Shown: positions 17,878 through 26,006, counted from the stretch's first letter. The stretch: DNA of 50,906 nucleotides from Candidatus Kryptoniota bacterium (GCA_024641705.1 JAHECO010000027.1:1-50906), one strand, 5' to 3'. The notes: generated by a model not told the origin, from the letters alone. A program made the numbers and translations.

Positions 17878-19848
17878 ATGAGGAACACGGATGGTAAGGG
17901 AGCAGGTCGCAAATCACCCCGCGACGCCAGGAGCGGCGGTGGAAAGAAGGCGCGCGCCGAAACCAAGTCGTCGATCCGCCCGCAGATGTCGGTCGGAGCT
18001 TTTTATGACCTCGTGCCGGTCCCGATGCTTTTCATCGACAACAAAGGCAGAGTAGTAGGCGCAAATAAAGCCATCCGGGAATTGACCGGCTACAGCGAAG
18101 CTGAAGTGGAACGCCTCGACTTTTTAAAGCTGGAGCCGGGATTCTCCCCGAACGAAGTGCGGGAGGGCCTCTCTGGATCCGGAAAGGGCGCCAGGTTCAC
18201 GCGAAGGACGGAGCTTAGACATAAAGACGGCCGGCCCATACCGGGAGAGATCTTCTTTACAAACGTAGTGACGGCTCCCGAACCGTTGCTGCATGTAAGC
18301 TTCAGGAGGGCGGAAGAGGGACCCGATGAGGGGAGTGTCTGGCAGAGCGAGGAGAAATTCCGTCTTATATCGGAGAATGTACCCGATCTCATTGCGGTGC
18401 TTGACGTGAAGGGGAGACATGTCTACGTCAATCCCTCTTACAGCAGTTTCATAAGCGATCCGCAGAGTTTGCTGGGTAAGGAGGTACTCGACATAGTTCA
18501 TCCCGACGATCGTGAGAGAGTCAGGCGGGCGTTGAAGGAAGGTCTAGATACGGGGATTGAGCAGCGGATCGAATTCAGACTCGTGGCTCCCGACGGCAGC
18601 ATCAGATTCGTCGAGGCGCGAGGAAAAGCTGTTCTTGAACGCGGGGGAAAACTGAGAAACGCCGTGATCGTCAGCAGAGATATCACGGAGAAGAGGACGG
18701 TTGAGGAACAGTATTACCGCAACCAGAGGATAGAGAGCCTTGGCACGCTCGCGGGTGGAATATCCCACGACCTCAACAATGTTCTGACACCGGTGATCCT
18801 CGGCGTGGAGGCTTTGAAGAGGCTCAAGATGGACGAGAGGGGAATGGCGATCTTGAATAGCGTCGGCCAAAGCCTGAGCCGGGGGCGCGATATCGTAAAA
18901 CAGGTCGTCACATTTGCCCGCGGCGTCGAGGGGGGAACGATGCTCATCCAGCCCCGCTATATTGTCAAGGAAGCTGTCACGCTGATGAAGGAGACGTTCC
19001 CGAAGTCGATCGCGATTGTGGAGAACATCCCGAAGTCACTTTGGCTGATCAACGGCGACGCGACGCGCATCAACCAGCTGGTGATGAACCTCGGAGTCAA
19101 CGCCAGAGATGCCATGCCCGACGGCGGTATCCTGTACGTCTCCGCCGAGAACGTGATGATAGACGAGCAGTTCGCCGTGTTGAAGCCGGGTTCCAAACCG
19201 GGTCCGTACGTGCTCCTCATCGTTCAGGATACCGGCATAGGAATGTCGCAGGAGGTGAAGGAGCGGATATTCGAGCCGTTCTTTACAACAAAGGAAGCCG
19301 GGAAGGGAACCGGTCTCGGTTTGTCGATCGTGCACTCGATCGTCAAGAACCACGGAGGCTTCATCATCGTGGATAGTGAACCTGGAAAGAGTACAACCTT
19401 CAAGGTCTATCTCCCCGCTATCGAAGTTTCCGAGATGGATAAGGCGGGTGAAACCGACATAAGACTGCTAGCGGGACACGGCGAGTTGCTCATGGTGGTC
19501 GACGATGAGGTGTCGGTATGCCAGATAACCAGGCAAACCCTCGAAGCCTTTGGATACCGCGTGCTCACTGCGACGGATGGAACGGAGGCCGTGGCGCTTT
19601 TCGCGGAGAAGAGGAAGGACATCAGCCTCGTTGTCATGGACATAGCCATGCCTGTCATGGATGGTCCGCGGACTATGCGCGCCCTCCGCAAGCTCAACCC
19701 GGCGGTGAAGATAATCGCTTCGAGCGGAATAATCACCGAGGACCGTCTCAACATCGAGGAGGCTGCCGCGCCCAACGCCTTTCTCCCCAAGCCGTATACT
19801 GCGGACAAGCTCCTGCAGACGATACATGCAGTGATCAAAACCCTTTGA
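17878..19848 (+). CDS. Hybrid sensor histidine kinase (PAS-PAS-HisKA-HATPase-REC)
   Basis: 656 residues, apparently cytoplasmic (no TM segment). Order: basic linker (1-35), PAS (~38-140), second PAS (~155-275, ending in the coiled EKRTVEEQYYRNQRIESLG), dimerisation helix with phospho-acceptor His297 (GGISHDLNN), ATPase domain (N box LVMNLGVNARDAM, G1 DTGIGMS, F box FEPFFTTKEAGKGTGLGLS), then a C-terminal receiver domain with Asp588 (VVMDIAMPVMDG). This layout resembles NtrB-like hybrid kinases whose receiver accepts the phosphate internally or regulates the kinase. No separate response regulator is adjacent, so output may be through another protein. The PAS ligand is unknown. Confidence 0.92.
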   Translation: MRNTDGKGAGRKSPRDARSGGGKKARAETKSSIRPQMSVGAFYDLVPVPMLFIDNKGRVVGANKAIRELTGYSEAEVERLDFLKLEPGFSPNEVREGLSGSGKGARFTRRTELRHKDGRPIPGEIFFTNVVTAPEPLLHVSFRRAEEGPDEGSVWQSEEKFRLISENVPDLIAVLDVKGRHVYVNPSYSSFISDPQSLLGKEVLDIVHPDDRERVRRALKEGLDTGIEQRIEFRLVAPDGSIRFVEARGKAVLERGGKLRNAVIVSRDITEKRTVEEQYYRNQRIESLGTLAGGISHDLNNVLTPVILGVEALKRLKMDERGMAILNSVGQSLSRGRDIVKQVVTFARGVEGGTMLIQPRYIVKEAVTLMKETFPKSIAIVENIPKSLWLINGDATRINQLVMNLGVNARDAMPDGGILYVSAENVMIDEQFAVLKPGSKPGPYVLLIVQDTGIGMSQEVKERIFEPFFTTKEAGKGTGLGLSIVHSIVKNHGGFIIVDSEPGKSTTFKVYLPAIEVSEMDKAGETDIRLLAGHGELLMVVDDEVSVCQITRQTLEAFGYRVLTATDGTEAVALFAEKRKDISLVVMDIAMPVMDGPRTMRALRKLNPAVKIIASSGIITEDRLNIEEAAAPNAFLPKPYTADKLLQTIHAVIKTL

Positions 19849-20068
19849 AAGGGGATAGAAAGGGCCCCGCCGAGGACCGAAAAGCCGCGCGACGGTTCAG
19901 AGATATCCTCGTCCTTCTTTGATCGTCCCTGTCTCTCCAATTTCCCCCTCGCCCTCAACTTCTCGCTCGGTGAAGTCGGGTGCCCTGCGGCGCAATCGTC
20001 TCCCTAAAAATTGCCGAAATATGCGCAAATTTCGGCTTTTACGACCACTCCCAATTGGTTATATTGCA

Positions 20069-20095
20069 TTACGAAATCGTAATATAATTTCGTAA
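20069..20095. promoter_or_regulatory. Perfect inverted repeat, candidate operator
   Basis: TTACGAAAT (20069-20077) and ATTTCGTAA (20087-20095) are exact 9-bp arms around a 9-base spacer. A second nested palindrome, ATTACG-AAAT-CGTAAT (20068-20083), overlaps the first arm, so two alternative structures are possible. It lies about 180 bases upstream of the DUF4402 start. It looks like a dimeric repressor or activator site, or a structured leader. Confidence 0.5.
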
Positions 20096-20196
20096 CACCT
20101 GGCTTTAACACCCCCAAATCCAAGCTTCTGAGCGTATTCACTCCGGCACGAGGATTGTTGACTATATGGGTGAGTATGAAAAAGATGAATTCACAT

Positions 20197-20232
20197 AGGG
20201 CTTCGAAGGATTCGGAACTGAAGGGCTTCGAA
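20197..20232 (+). promoter_or_regulatory. Structured leader with direct repeat before the DUF4402 gene
   Basis: AGGGCTTCGAA occurs at 20197-20207 and again at 20222-20232, 25 bases apart, each containing the palindrome TTCGAA. GATTCG and CGAATC between and after them can also pair. This may be an mRNA leader fold or a pair of protein sites. I recognise no known riboswitch class. Confidence 0.35.
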
Positions 20233-20274
20233 TCAGAAGTTTCAAATAACAAAACGTCTGGCAGGAGGAAAATC

Positions 20275-20775
20275 ATGAAAAAGTTAATGTTGACAGCAGC
20301 GATGGTTCTTGCAACCGTCGGGACTTCGTTCGCGCAAAGCAGCGCGGGCCAAAACGTCACAATCAATGCATCCGTAATCCAGGCTTTGACCCTTGCGGTC
20401 AATACCGCGACTCTTGATCTGGGCACTATGGTTGCCGGCACGACCCCAACTCCGGTTAGCCCGGCCACGAGCCCGATCCAGTTCACGCTGACGGGCAACG
20501 GCAGTTCAGTTATCACAGTGACCTATTCGGCGGTTACTCTCAATGGACCGAGCAGCAGCACGATGACCTTCACGCCCAATTTGACCGGAGATGCGAGTAC
20601 CGCCAACCAAGGGACAGCCTCTTCGGTTACGAGTAGTTCTACGGTCACCCTGTCCGGGTCCAATTATTCTTCGCAGAATTACTACTTCTGGCTGGGAGGC
20701 AGCGTGGGTTCCCTGCCGGCGGCTCAGACGCCAGGATCCTATTCCGGCACATTCACGCTGAATGTTACATACTAA
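20275..20775 (+). CDS. Exported DUF4402 protein
   Basis: 166 residues from ATG 20275, chosen because AGGAGG (20263-20268) is 6 bases upstream and a textbook signal peptide follows (MKKLMLTAAMVLATVGTSFA). The mature protein is Ser/Thr/Gly-rich and fits the DUF4402 beta-sandwich family: ASVIQALTLAVNTATLDLGTM near the start, conserved spacing to GSYSGTFTLNVTY at the end. Members are exported and often likened to pilin or surface-layer subunits, with no defined activity. Strong ribosome site, structured leader and dedicated strong terminator suggest an abundant, separately controlled product. The open frame extends upstream to 20155, but that part does not look translated. Confidence 0.85.
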   Translation: MKKLMLTAAMVLATVGTSFAQSSAGQNVTINASVIQALTLAVNTATLDLGTMVAGTTPTPVSPATSPIQFTLTGNGSSVITVTYSAVTLNGPSSSTMTFTPNLTGDASTANQGTASSVTSSSTVTLSGSNYSSQNYYFWLGGSVGSLPAAQTPGSYSGTFTLNVTY

Positions 20776-20811
20776 GAGTTTCGCTTTCCCCCTCCTGTAC
20801 TAGATGGCGAA

Positions 20812-20847
20812 AGAGGCTCGGCACGATGAGTGCCGGGCCTCTTTTTT
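20812..20847 (+). terminator. Rho-independent terminator of the DUF4402 gene
   Basis: AGAGGCTCGGCAC pairs with GTGCCGGGCCTCT (13 bp with one G-U), loop GATGA, followed by TTTTT. It is the strongest intrinsic terminator in the window and starts 36 bases after the stop codon. Confidence 0.9.
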
Positions 20848-20946
20848 GCACTTCCCTTTGCAGGATTGCCCGATACACCCCATTCGCCACTCATTTTTCA
20901 CGGCCGCGCAGAAAGGCTAATTCCGAGCCCGTTTTGACTTTTGACC

Positions 20947-20981
20947 TCCTGACCTGTCGTCAGGACAGGTTTGAATTTTGA
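20947..20981 (+). repeat. 35-bp palindromic repeat, copy 1
   Basis: The core can form two alternative stems, ACCTGTC/GACAGGT and CCTGAC/GTCAGG, followed by TTTGAATTTTGA. An exact inverted copy is at 38720-38754. It lies just downstream (in the minus direction) of the tRNA-derived array. Confidence 0.75.
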
Positions 20982-20992
20982 CTTCGAAGGGA

Positions 20993-21183
20993 GTACGCCC
21001 AGTTGGACTCGAACCAAGAACCTTCGAGGCTGTCCAGAAAGTCTTGTCTGTCATGCTGAACGAAGTGAAGCATCCATTTTTCAGAACGAATAAGTGGATT
21101 CTTCAGTCGCTCCGCTCCTTCAGAATGACATTTTCCTTGTTTTGGGACAACCTCTGCTCTATCCAAATGAGCTATCTCTGACC
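20993..21183 (-). pseudogene. tRNA-Arg-like copy 1, anticodon arm occupied by a 129-bp palindromic element
   Basis: The 3' part (T arm and acceptor strand, 20993-21024) closely matches the intact tRNA-Arg at 21365-21438, and the D-arm part resumes at 21155-21183. Between them, exactly where the anticodon arm belongs, is the inverted-repeat element 21026-21154. The 5' acceptor strand (TCAGAGA) does not pair with the 3' strand (TGGGCGT), so it cannot be a normal tRNA. Confidence 0.75.
21026..21154. mobile_element. 129-bp MITE-like palindromic element, copy 1
   Basis: Terminal inverted repeats GAGGCTGTCC and GGACAACCTC (9 of 10 match) bound two inward-facing arms of the TGTCAT-CTGAA-GAAG type that recurs in many bacterial genomes. 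It is identical over all 129 bases to the inverted copy at 29125-29253. It has no coding capacity and no obvious target-site duplication. It sits inside a tRNA-like sequence. Confidence 0.75.
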
Positions 21184-21388
21184 AGACATTGAAATTTCGG
21201 GAAATGGGATATAAAAGGCGGGGGTATCTAGTACGCCCAGTTGGACTCGAACCAAGAACCTTCCCGACTCAGCAAGCTGAGTCGGGATGCTCTATCCAAA
21301 TGAGCTATCTCTGACCAGACATTGAAATTTCGGGAAATGGGATATAAAAGGCGGGGGTATCTAGTACGCCCAGTTGGACTCGAACCAA
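21155..21388. repeat. 101-bp tandem direct repeat derived from a tRNA locus
   Basis: 21155-21255 and 21288-21388 are identical over 101 bases. Each runs from the D-arm half of one tRNA copy, through a 47-base spacer, into the T-arm half of the next. Together with the third 3' half at 20993, this shows that a tRNA unit was tandemly duplicated. Confidence 0.85.
21231..21316 (-). pseudogene. tRNA-Arg-like copy 2 with 12-bp palindrome in place of the anticodon arm
   Basis: The T arm and 3' acceptor strand (21231-21262) and the D arm (21288-21309) match the tRNA pattern. The anticodon arm is replaced by a perfect palindrome at 21262-21287: TCCCGACTCAGC, AA, GCTGAGTCGGGA. The 5' and 3' acceptor strands do not pair. 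It is unlikely to be charged, but it could be transcribed by read-through from the tRNA-Arg promoter. Confidence 0.75.
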
Positions 21389-21438
21389 CAACCTACGGCT
21401 TAGAAGGCCGTTGCTCTATCCAATTGAGCTATGGGCGC
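21365..21438 (-). tRNA. tRNA-Arg (anticodon UCU)
   Basis: A full cloverleaf on the minus strand: acceptor GCGCCCA pairs with TGGGCGT, D arm GCTC..GAGC, anticodon stem ACGGC/GCCGT with loop CTTCTAA (anticodon TCT), T arm with TTGGTTCGAGTCCAA, discriminator A. CCA is not encoded. It reads AGA (and AGG by wobble) codons. It is the only intact member of a three-copy array. Confidence 0.93.
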
Positions 21439-21447
21439 GTTGGGATA

Positions 21448-21478
21448 GAAAGATAATCAAAACAGCCCGAAAAGCAAA
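21448..21478 (-). promoter_or_regulatory. Bacteroidota-type promoter of tRNA-Arg
   Basis: On the minus strand, TTTG (21478-21475), a 19-base spacer and TATCTTTC (21455-21448) match the Bacteroidota -33/-7 pattern TTTG-N19-21-TAnnTTTG with one mismatch. The -7 box ends 9 bases before the tRNA 5' end. Confidence 0.5.
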
Positions 21479-21543
21479 CATTCCTCTCTCACGCATGGTC
21501 GAACGTTGTCGATCGAGTTTCCGTCAGGCCGCAAACGGCTAAA

Positions 21544-21576
21544 TTGATTATTGTCCCCCCGAATGATATATTTTTG
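21544..21576 (+). promoter_or_regulatory. Candidate promoter of the M16 protease gene
   Basis: TTG (21544-21546), 22 bases and TATTTTTG (21569-21576) fit TTG-N-TAnnTTTG with slightly long spacing. The ATG follows 8 bases after the -7 box, so the transcript would be leaderless or nearly so. This agrees with the absence of a ribosome site. Confidence 0.35.
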
Positions 21577-21584
21577 GCACAAAA

Positions 21585-22943
21585 ATGCAGAAAAACCATC
21601 GGACACGAAAACGCACCACTCCTGCCACGCTTAAAGTTCCCTATTCCCGCCTGAGTGAACCTTTCAGGGACAGACTCCGGAACGGAGTGACCGTCGTCGG
21701 AGAGAGTATTCCCTCTGTCGAGAGCGTAGCGATCGGTGTCTGGGTGAATTTCGGCTCCCGTGACGAGCGGAAGGAAGAGAACGGACTTACCCACCTTATC
21801 GAACACATGGTATTCAAAGGGACCCAGCACTTCAGCGCCGAAGAGATCGTCGGCACCATTGAGGGACGGGGCGGGTACATCAACGCCTTTACGACGAAGG
21901 AGTTCTCATGCTACTACGCGAAGGTGTTCAAAGACGAACTAAGGCAGACCTTCAGGGTGTTGTCGGATCTCGTTGTATACCCGAAGTTCGAGCGCTCAGA
22001 CCTGCGGAACGAAAGGAAGGTGGTCCTTTCAGAGATGCAGGAAGTCCTGGACGATCCTGAAGATTGGGGGATGGATTATGTCGAGGAGAAGTTGTTCGAC
22101 GGCAACTCGCTCTCGATGCCGATAATCGGCAACGCCTCGAACCTGCGCGGCTTCGAGAGCAGCGATCTCCGGAATTTTCATTCCAGGAATTTCTCTGCCG
22201 ACAGGATCGTCGTCAGTGTCGCAGGCAATTTCGACAGGTCGGCCGTCATGGATCTCGTCTCGGAGTTTTTCTCTCCGCTCACGCCCTCTTCCAAGATCTA
22301 CATAAGGAGGAAGCCGCGTGTCAGCAGAGGCGGAAGCCATACGATACGGCGTGGTACAGGCAAGCAGGCGCACCTCATCCTCGGGGCCCCAGGCCCGGGA
22401 CTTGACGATCCGCGGAGGTACGCCGCTTCCATGGTCGGAGTCATCCTCGGAGACGGGTCCAGCTCGAGGCTGTACAAGAACGTAAGGGAGAAAGCCGGGC
22501 TCGCATACTCGGTGTACTCTTACGGTTCGGCATACGCGAATGTCGGAGTGATGGGAATATACGCTTGCACTTCTTCCGCGGATTTTGCGAAGGCCGAGAA
22601 GAACATCATGGCGACGATAGACGAGTTCGCGCGGTGCGGTCCGACCAAAGAGGAAACCGAAAGGGCGAAGGCCCAGCTCAAAGCCGGGATCATCTTCTCG
22701 CTGGAGAGTTTGTGGGACAGGGCATCGTTGTTTGCAAGGGATGAGCTTTACTACAGGGCGAAGTCGAGGTTTTCCGAATCGCTCGAATCAATAGAGAAGG
22801 TTGGTGAAACAGACATCGCGGAGGCCGCGGGAAACCTCACGAGGGGCGGCCTCACTTCGGTCAGAATACTTCCAAATGCCGCGCACGGCATGCCGCATCA
22901 TATGAAAAATATTATGTCGGAGCGGCAAAAGTCGAGAGCGTAG
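21585..22943 (+). CDS. M16 family zinc peptidase (processing-protease-like)
   Basis: 452 residues. The inverted zinc motif HLIEH (His70-Glu73-His74) lies in the conserved context GLTHLIEHMVFKGT, with the distal Glu expected in NERKVVLSEMQE (~150). The R-Y half-domain signature of the catalytic subunit follows in the C-terminal half (GLAYSVYSYGS, ~308). It resembles mitochondrial-processing-peptidase/YmxG-like enzymes that are single-domain pairs of about 420-450 residues. No signal peptide is visible, so it is probably cytoplasmic, although many relatives are periplasmic. No partner M16 gene is adjacent. Ald follows after 38 bases on the same strand. Confidence 0.92.
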   Translation: MQKNHRTRKRTTPATLKVPYSRLSEPFRDRLRNGVTVVGESIPSVESVAIGVWVNFGSRDERKEENGLTHLIEHMVFKGTQHFSAEEIVGTIEGRGGYINAFTTKEFSCYYAKVFKDELRQTFRVLSDLVVYPKFERSDLRNERKVVLSEMQEVLDDPEDWGMDYVEEKLFDGNSLSMPIIGNASNLRGFESSDLRNFHSRNFSADRIVVSVAGNFDRSAVMDLVSEFFSPLTPSSKIYIRRKPRVSRGGSHTIRRGTGKQAHLILGAPGPGLDDPRRYAASMVGVILGDGSSSRLYKNVREKAGLAYSVYSYGSAYANVGVMGIYACTSSADFAKAEKNIMATIDEFARCGPTKEETERAKAQLKAGIIFSLESLWDRASLFARDELYYRAKSRFSESLESIEKVGETDIAEAAGNLTRGGLTSVRILPNAAHGMPHHMKNIMSERQKSRA

Positions 22944-22981
22944 CGGAGATCCCGCCGCGCCTGAAAGGAGAAACTAATCAA

Positions 22982-24097
22982 ATGATTGTCGGACTACTTA
23001 AGGAAATAAAACCCAACGAGAACCGCGTAGCACTGCTTCCTGCGGGCGTTGAGTTGATGGTAGCTCACGGCCACAAGGTATTGGTTGAGAAGAACGCAGG
23101 GGTCGGCAGCGGCTTCCCGGACGAGCTTTACAAGAAGGCTGGTGCAAAAATCATCCCGACCGCCGCGGAAGTTTACGGCGCCGCCGAGATGGTGATGAAA
23201 GTGAAGGAGCCGATAAAGCTCGAGTACAAACTCATACGGAACGGCCAGATAGTTTTCACATACTTCCACTTCGCGGCCAGCAGAGAGCTGACCGAGGCCA
23301 TGATGAAATCGAAGGGTGTCTGCATAGCCTATGAGACCGTGCAGAGAGAAGACAGGTCTCTTCCTCTGCTCATTCCCATGAGCGAGGTGGCCGGAAGAAT
23401 GGCACCACAGGAAGGTGCGAAATATATCGAAAAAACGATGGGCGGCAGGGGAATTCTCCTCGGCGGAGTGCCGGGGGTCGAACCTGCGGACGTCGTCATC
23501 ATAGGCGGCGGAATCGTCGGCCAGAATGCCGCACGCATAGCGGCGGGCTTCGGCGCGAGAGTGACAATCCTCGACAACGACCTTTACAAGCTGCGCTATC
23601 TCGACGATGTAATGCCCAAGAATGTTCTCACGCTTGCTTCCAACCCGTACAACATCCGCAAGTCGGCATCCCGCGCGGACGTCCTCATTGGAGCGGTACT
23701 CATACCTGGCGCGAAGGCTCCGAAACTCGTCACGAAGGAAATGCTCAAGGACATGAAGGAAGGATCAGTCATCGTCGATGTGTCGGTGGACCAGGGCGGC
23801 TGCATCGAGACCTGTCACCCCACGACGCATGAGAATCCGACGTACGTCGTCGAGGGCGTCGTTCACTACTGCGTGGCGAACATGCCGGGCGCCGTGCCTT
23901 TCACGTCGACCGTGGCCCTGACGAATGCTACACTTCCGTACGCTCTGCAGATAGCCGACAACGGCTGGGAGAAGGCAGTCAGGTCAAACAACGAAGTCAA
24001 ACTCGGCCTGAACATGGCGTTCGGGAAGATTACTTACAAGCACGTTGCAGAGGCGTTCAACTTCGATTACACGCCTGTAGAAGAAGTGCTTGACTGA
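22982..24097 (+). CDS. ald: Alanine dehydrogenase
   Basis: 371 residues, the normal family length. It catalyses reversible oxidative deamination of L-alanine to pyruvate and ammonia with NAD+. Conserved features: [20 protein letters not shown] with Arg15, the KVKEP loop with Lys75, His96 in FTYFHFAAS, the NAD-binding glycine motif [15 protein letters not shown] (~173-187), and Asp in [10 protein letters not shown] (~270). The ribosome site is AAAGGAG, about 12 bases upstream. It is followed by 118 bases and the nuo genes; a role linking amino-acid nitrogen to NADH supply is inference. Confidence 0.96.
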   Translation: MIVGLLKEIKPNENRVALLPAGVELMVAHGHKVLVEKNAGVGSGFPDELYKKAGAKIIPTAAEVYGAAEMVMKVKEPIKLEYKLIRNGQIVFTYFHFAASRELTEAMMKSKGVCIAYETVQREDRSLPLLIPMSEVAGRMAPQEGAKYIEKTMGGRGILLGGVPGVEPADVVIIGGGIVGQNAARIAAGFGARVTILDNDLYKLRYLDDVMPKNVLTLASNPYNIRKSASRADVLIGAVLIPGAKAPKLVTKEMLKDMKEGSVIVDVSVDQGGCIETCHPTTHENPTYVVEGVVHYCVANMPGAVPFTSTVALTNATLPYALQIADNGWEKAVRSNNEVKLGLNMAFGKITYKHVAEAFNFDYTPVEEVLD

Positions 24098-24159
24098 GAC
24101 GGATCCCGCTTCCGCCGGAAGAATCTCGCTCGACTGGGATCAAAATCATTCCGGTACTG

Positions 24160-24190
24160 TTGTATGGAAACATGCATATTTATTACTTTG
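24160..24190 (+). promoter_or_regulatory. Candidate promoter of the nuoG-H-I operon
   Basis: TTG (24160-24162), exactly 20 bases and TTACTTTG (24183-24190) match the Bacteroidota pattern with one mismatch in the -7 box. Transcription would start about 20 bases before the nuoG ATG. Confidence 0.4.
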
Positions 24191-24215
24191 TTTTTAGTAC
24201 AAATGGTAGGACGAA

Positions 24216-25913
24216 ATGCCTAAAGTAACAATAGTCGATGATCCCGCTAACGGGGAAGGAAAATCAGTTGAAGTAGAAAACGGCACAACGGTGATCCGCG
24301 CGGCGGCCCAGGCCGGCGTCGAGGTCCCGCATTTCTGCTGGCATCCGGGACTGTCGGTTGCCGGCAACTGCAGGATGTGCCTCGTTGAAATAGAAAAGAT
24401 GCCCAAGCTTGCCATCGCGTGTGCGACGCAGGTATCCGACGGTATGGTGGTACATGTGAATTCCCCCAAAGCCGTCGAGGCCAGGAAAGCGGTGCTCGAG
24501 TTCATCCTGATAAATCATCCGCTCGACTGCCCGATCTGTGACGAGGCCGGGGAGTGCAACCTTCAGGATTACACTTACAGCCACGGCCCGGGGCACAGCG
24601 CTTTCGAGGAGGCCAAGAACAAGAAGCCGAAGCGCGTCCCGCTCGGACCGAACGTCGTGTACGACGCGGAGAGATGCATCCTTTGCTCGCGCTGCATAAG
24701 GTTCATGGATGAAATCGCCAAGGAGCCTACGCTTACGTTCGTGGAACGGGGAGACAGAGTGTTCATCGACACTTTCCCCGGCAAGGGGCTGACGAACCCC
24801 TACTCGATGAACGTCATAGATCTCTGCCCGGTCGGAGCCCTGACCAACCGCGAATACAGGTTCAAGGCGAGAGTCTGGGAAACCTCTTCGACGGAAGGGA
24901 TATGCACCGGATGCGCCCGCGGCTGCGACATCAACATCTGGGTTCGTAACAACGAGATATTGCGGCTCACCCCCCGCCACAACCCCGAAGTCAACTACTA
25001 CTGGATTTGCGACGAGGGACGGCTCAACTCGTTCAGGCACGTCAATTCAAAGGAGCGGCTGAACTCGCCGATGATCCGTAAGGACGGAGTCCTGCAGGAG
25101 GTCGGATGGGACGAGGCCCTCGCACATGCCGCAGACGCCCTTAAACCTTTCGCCAAAGATGAAGTAGCGGTTCTCGGCTCGGCTTACTCGTCGGTAGAGG
25201 ACAATTATGTGCTCCAGAAATTCGCCAGGCAGGTACTGGGTACCGCAAACATAGACTTCCTGAGGCATGAGACCGAGGGGAACCAGGATGGTTTCCTGAT
25301 CCGGGCGGACAAGACCCCCAACGCGTACGGTGCCCGTGAGGCCGGAGTCGTCTCCACGAAAGGCGTCGATGCGAACAGGATCTTTGATCTCATATCTTCC
25401 GGCAAGATCAAGGCACTGTACGTGATGGACGACGATGTGGTCACGACGAAGGAGAGGGAGGAACTTCTGGCGAAGCTGGATGTCCTGATAGTGAATCATT
25501 GGGTCAGGACCAGGACGACCGAGCTTGCCGACGTCGTCTTCCCGAGCGCCACATTTGCGGAAAAGTTCGGTACGTATGTCAATTTCCTCGGAAGGGTCCA
25601 GCTCTCCCGCCCGGCGGTTTCGACCCAGGAGCAGGAGAGGGTACCCGGCAGGTTTAACATGAGCCGCCTTGACAAGTTCGGAAGCCCGTTCGACAAGTGG
25701 AACAAAGGGCCGCGCCGGAATGTCCGCTCCTCATGGGAAATCGTATCTGCCATAGGCAGCCTTCTCGGCGGCAAGATGCGTTACCAGTCCGCCCAGAAAG
25801 TGTTCGATGAAGTCGCGCAGTCGATCCCGAGTTTCAAAGGCCTGTCCTACGCCAGGATCGGCGACCGCGGAGCACTCTTGAAGAAATCCAAAGAAGAAGC
25901 GCTGGTCAGATAA
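24216..25913 (+). CDS. nuoG: NADH-quinone oxidoreductase subunit G
   Basis: A 565-residue iron-sulfur subunit of complex I, on the cytoplasmic peripheral arm. All cluster ligands are visible: [2Fe-2S] Cys41, 52, 55, 69; the His-ligated [4Fe-4S] cluster with His101, Cys105, 108, 114; a [4Fe-4S] cluster with Cys154, 157, 160, 204; and the N7-type cluster Cys230, 233, 237, 265. The molybdopterin-oxidoreductase-like C-terminal domain is much shorter than in E. coli NuoG (about 900 residues), which is common outside Proteobacteria. It passes electrons from the NADH module toward NuoI. nuoE and nuoF are not in the window. Confidence 0.95.
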   Translation: MPKVTIVDDPANGEGKSVEVENGTTVIRAAAQAGVEVPHFCWHPGLSVAGNCRMCLVEIEKMPKLAIACATQVSDGMVVHVNSPKAVEARKAVLEFILINHPLDCPICDEAGECNLQDYTYSHGPGHSAFEEAKNKKPKRVPLGPNVVYDAERCILCSRCIRFMDEIAKEPTLTFVERGDRVFIDTFPGKGLTNPYSMNVIDLCPVGALTNREYRFKARVWETSSTEGICTGCARGCDINIWVRNNEILRLTPRHNPEVNYYWICDEGRLNSFRHVNSKERLNSPMIRKDGVLQEVGWDEALAHAADALKPFAKDEVAVLGSAYSSVEDNYVLQKFARQVLGTANIDFLRHETEGNQDGFLIRADKTPNAYGAREAGVVSTKGVDANRIFDLISSGKIKALYVMDDDVVTTKEREELLAKLDVLIVNHWVRTRTTELADVVFPSATFAEKFGTYVNFLGRVQLSRPAVSTQEQERVPGRFNMSRLDKFGSPFDKWNKGPRRNVRSSWEIVSAIGSLLGGKMRYQSAQKVFDEVAQSIPSFKGLSYARIGDRGALLKKSKEEALVR

Positions 25914-26006
25914 TATCGGCCCTAAATTCTTATATACTGCCCGAAGTTCGTCTTTCGTGAAGCTGTGGGAAGACGGACGGAGTCTGCAAAAAGGAACTGA
26001 AGACGA

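Noticed and set aside
21231-21316. tRNA-like copy 2 as a functional tRNA
   Set aside because: No 5-bp stem with 7-base anticodon loop (the arm is a 12-bp palindrome), and the acceptor strands do not pair.
20993-21438. CRISPR-like array from the repeated units near tRNA-Arg
   Set aside because: Repeat units are about 100 bp and tRNA-derived, with only three copies and identical spacers; no cas genes are present.
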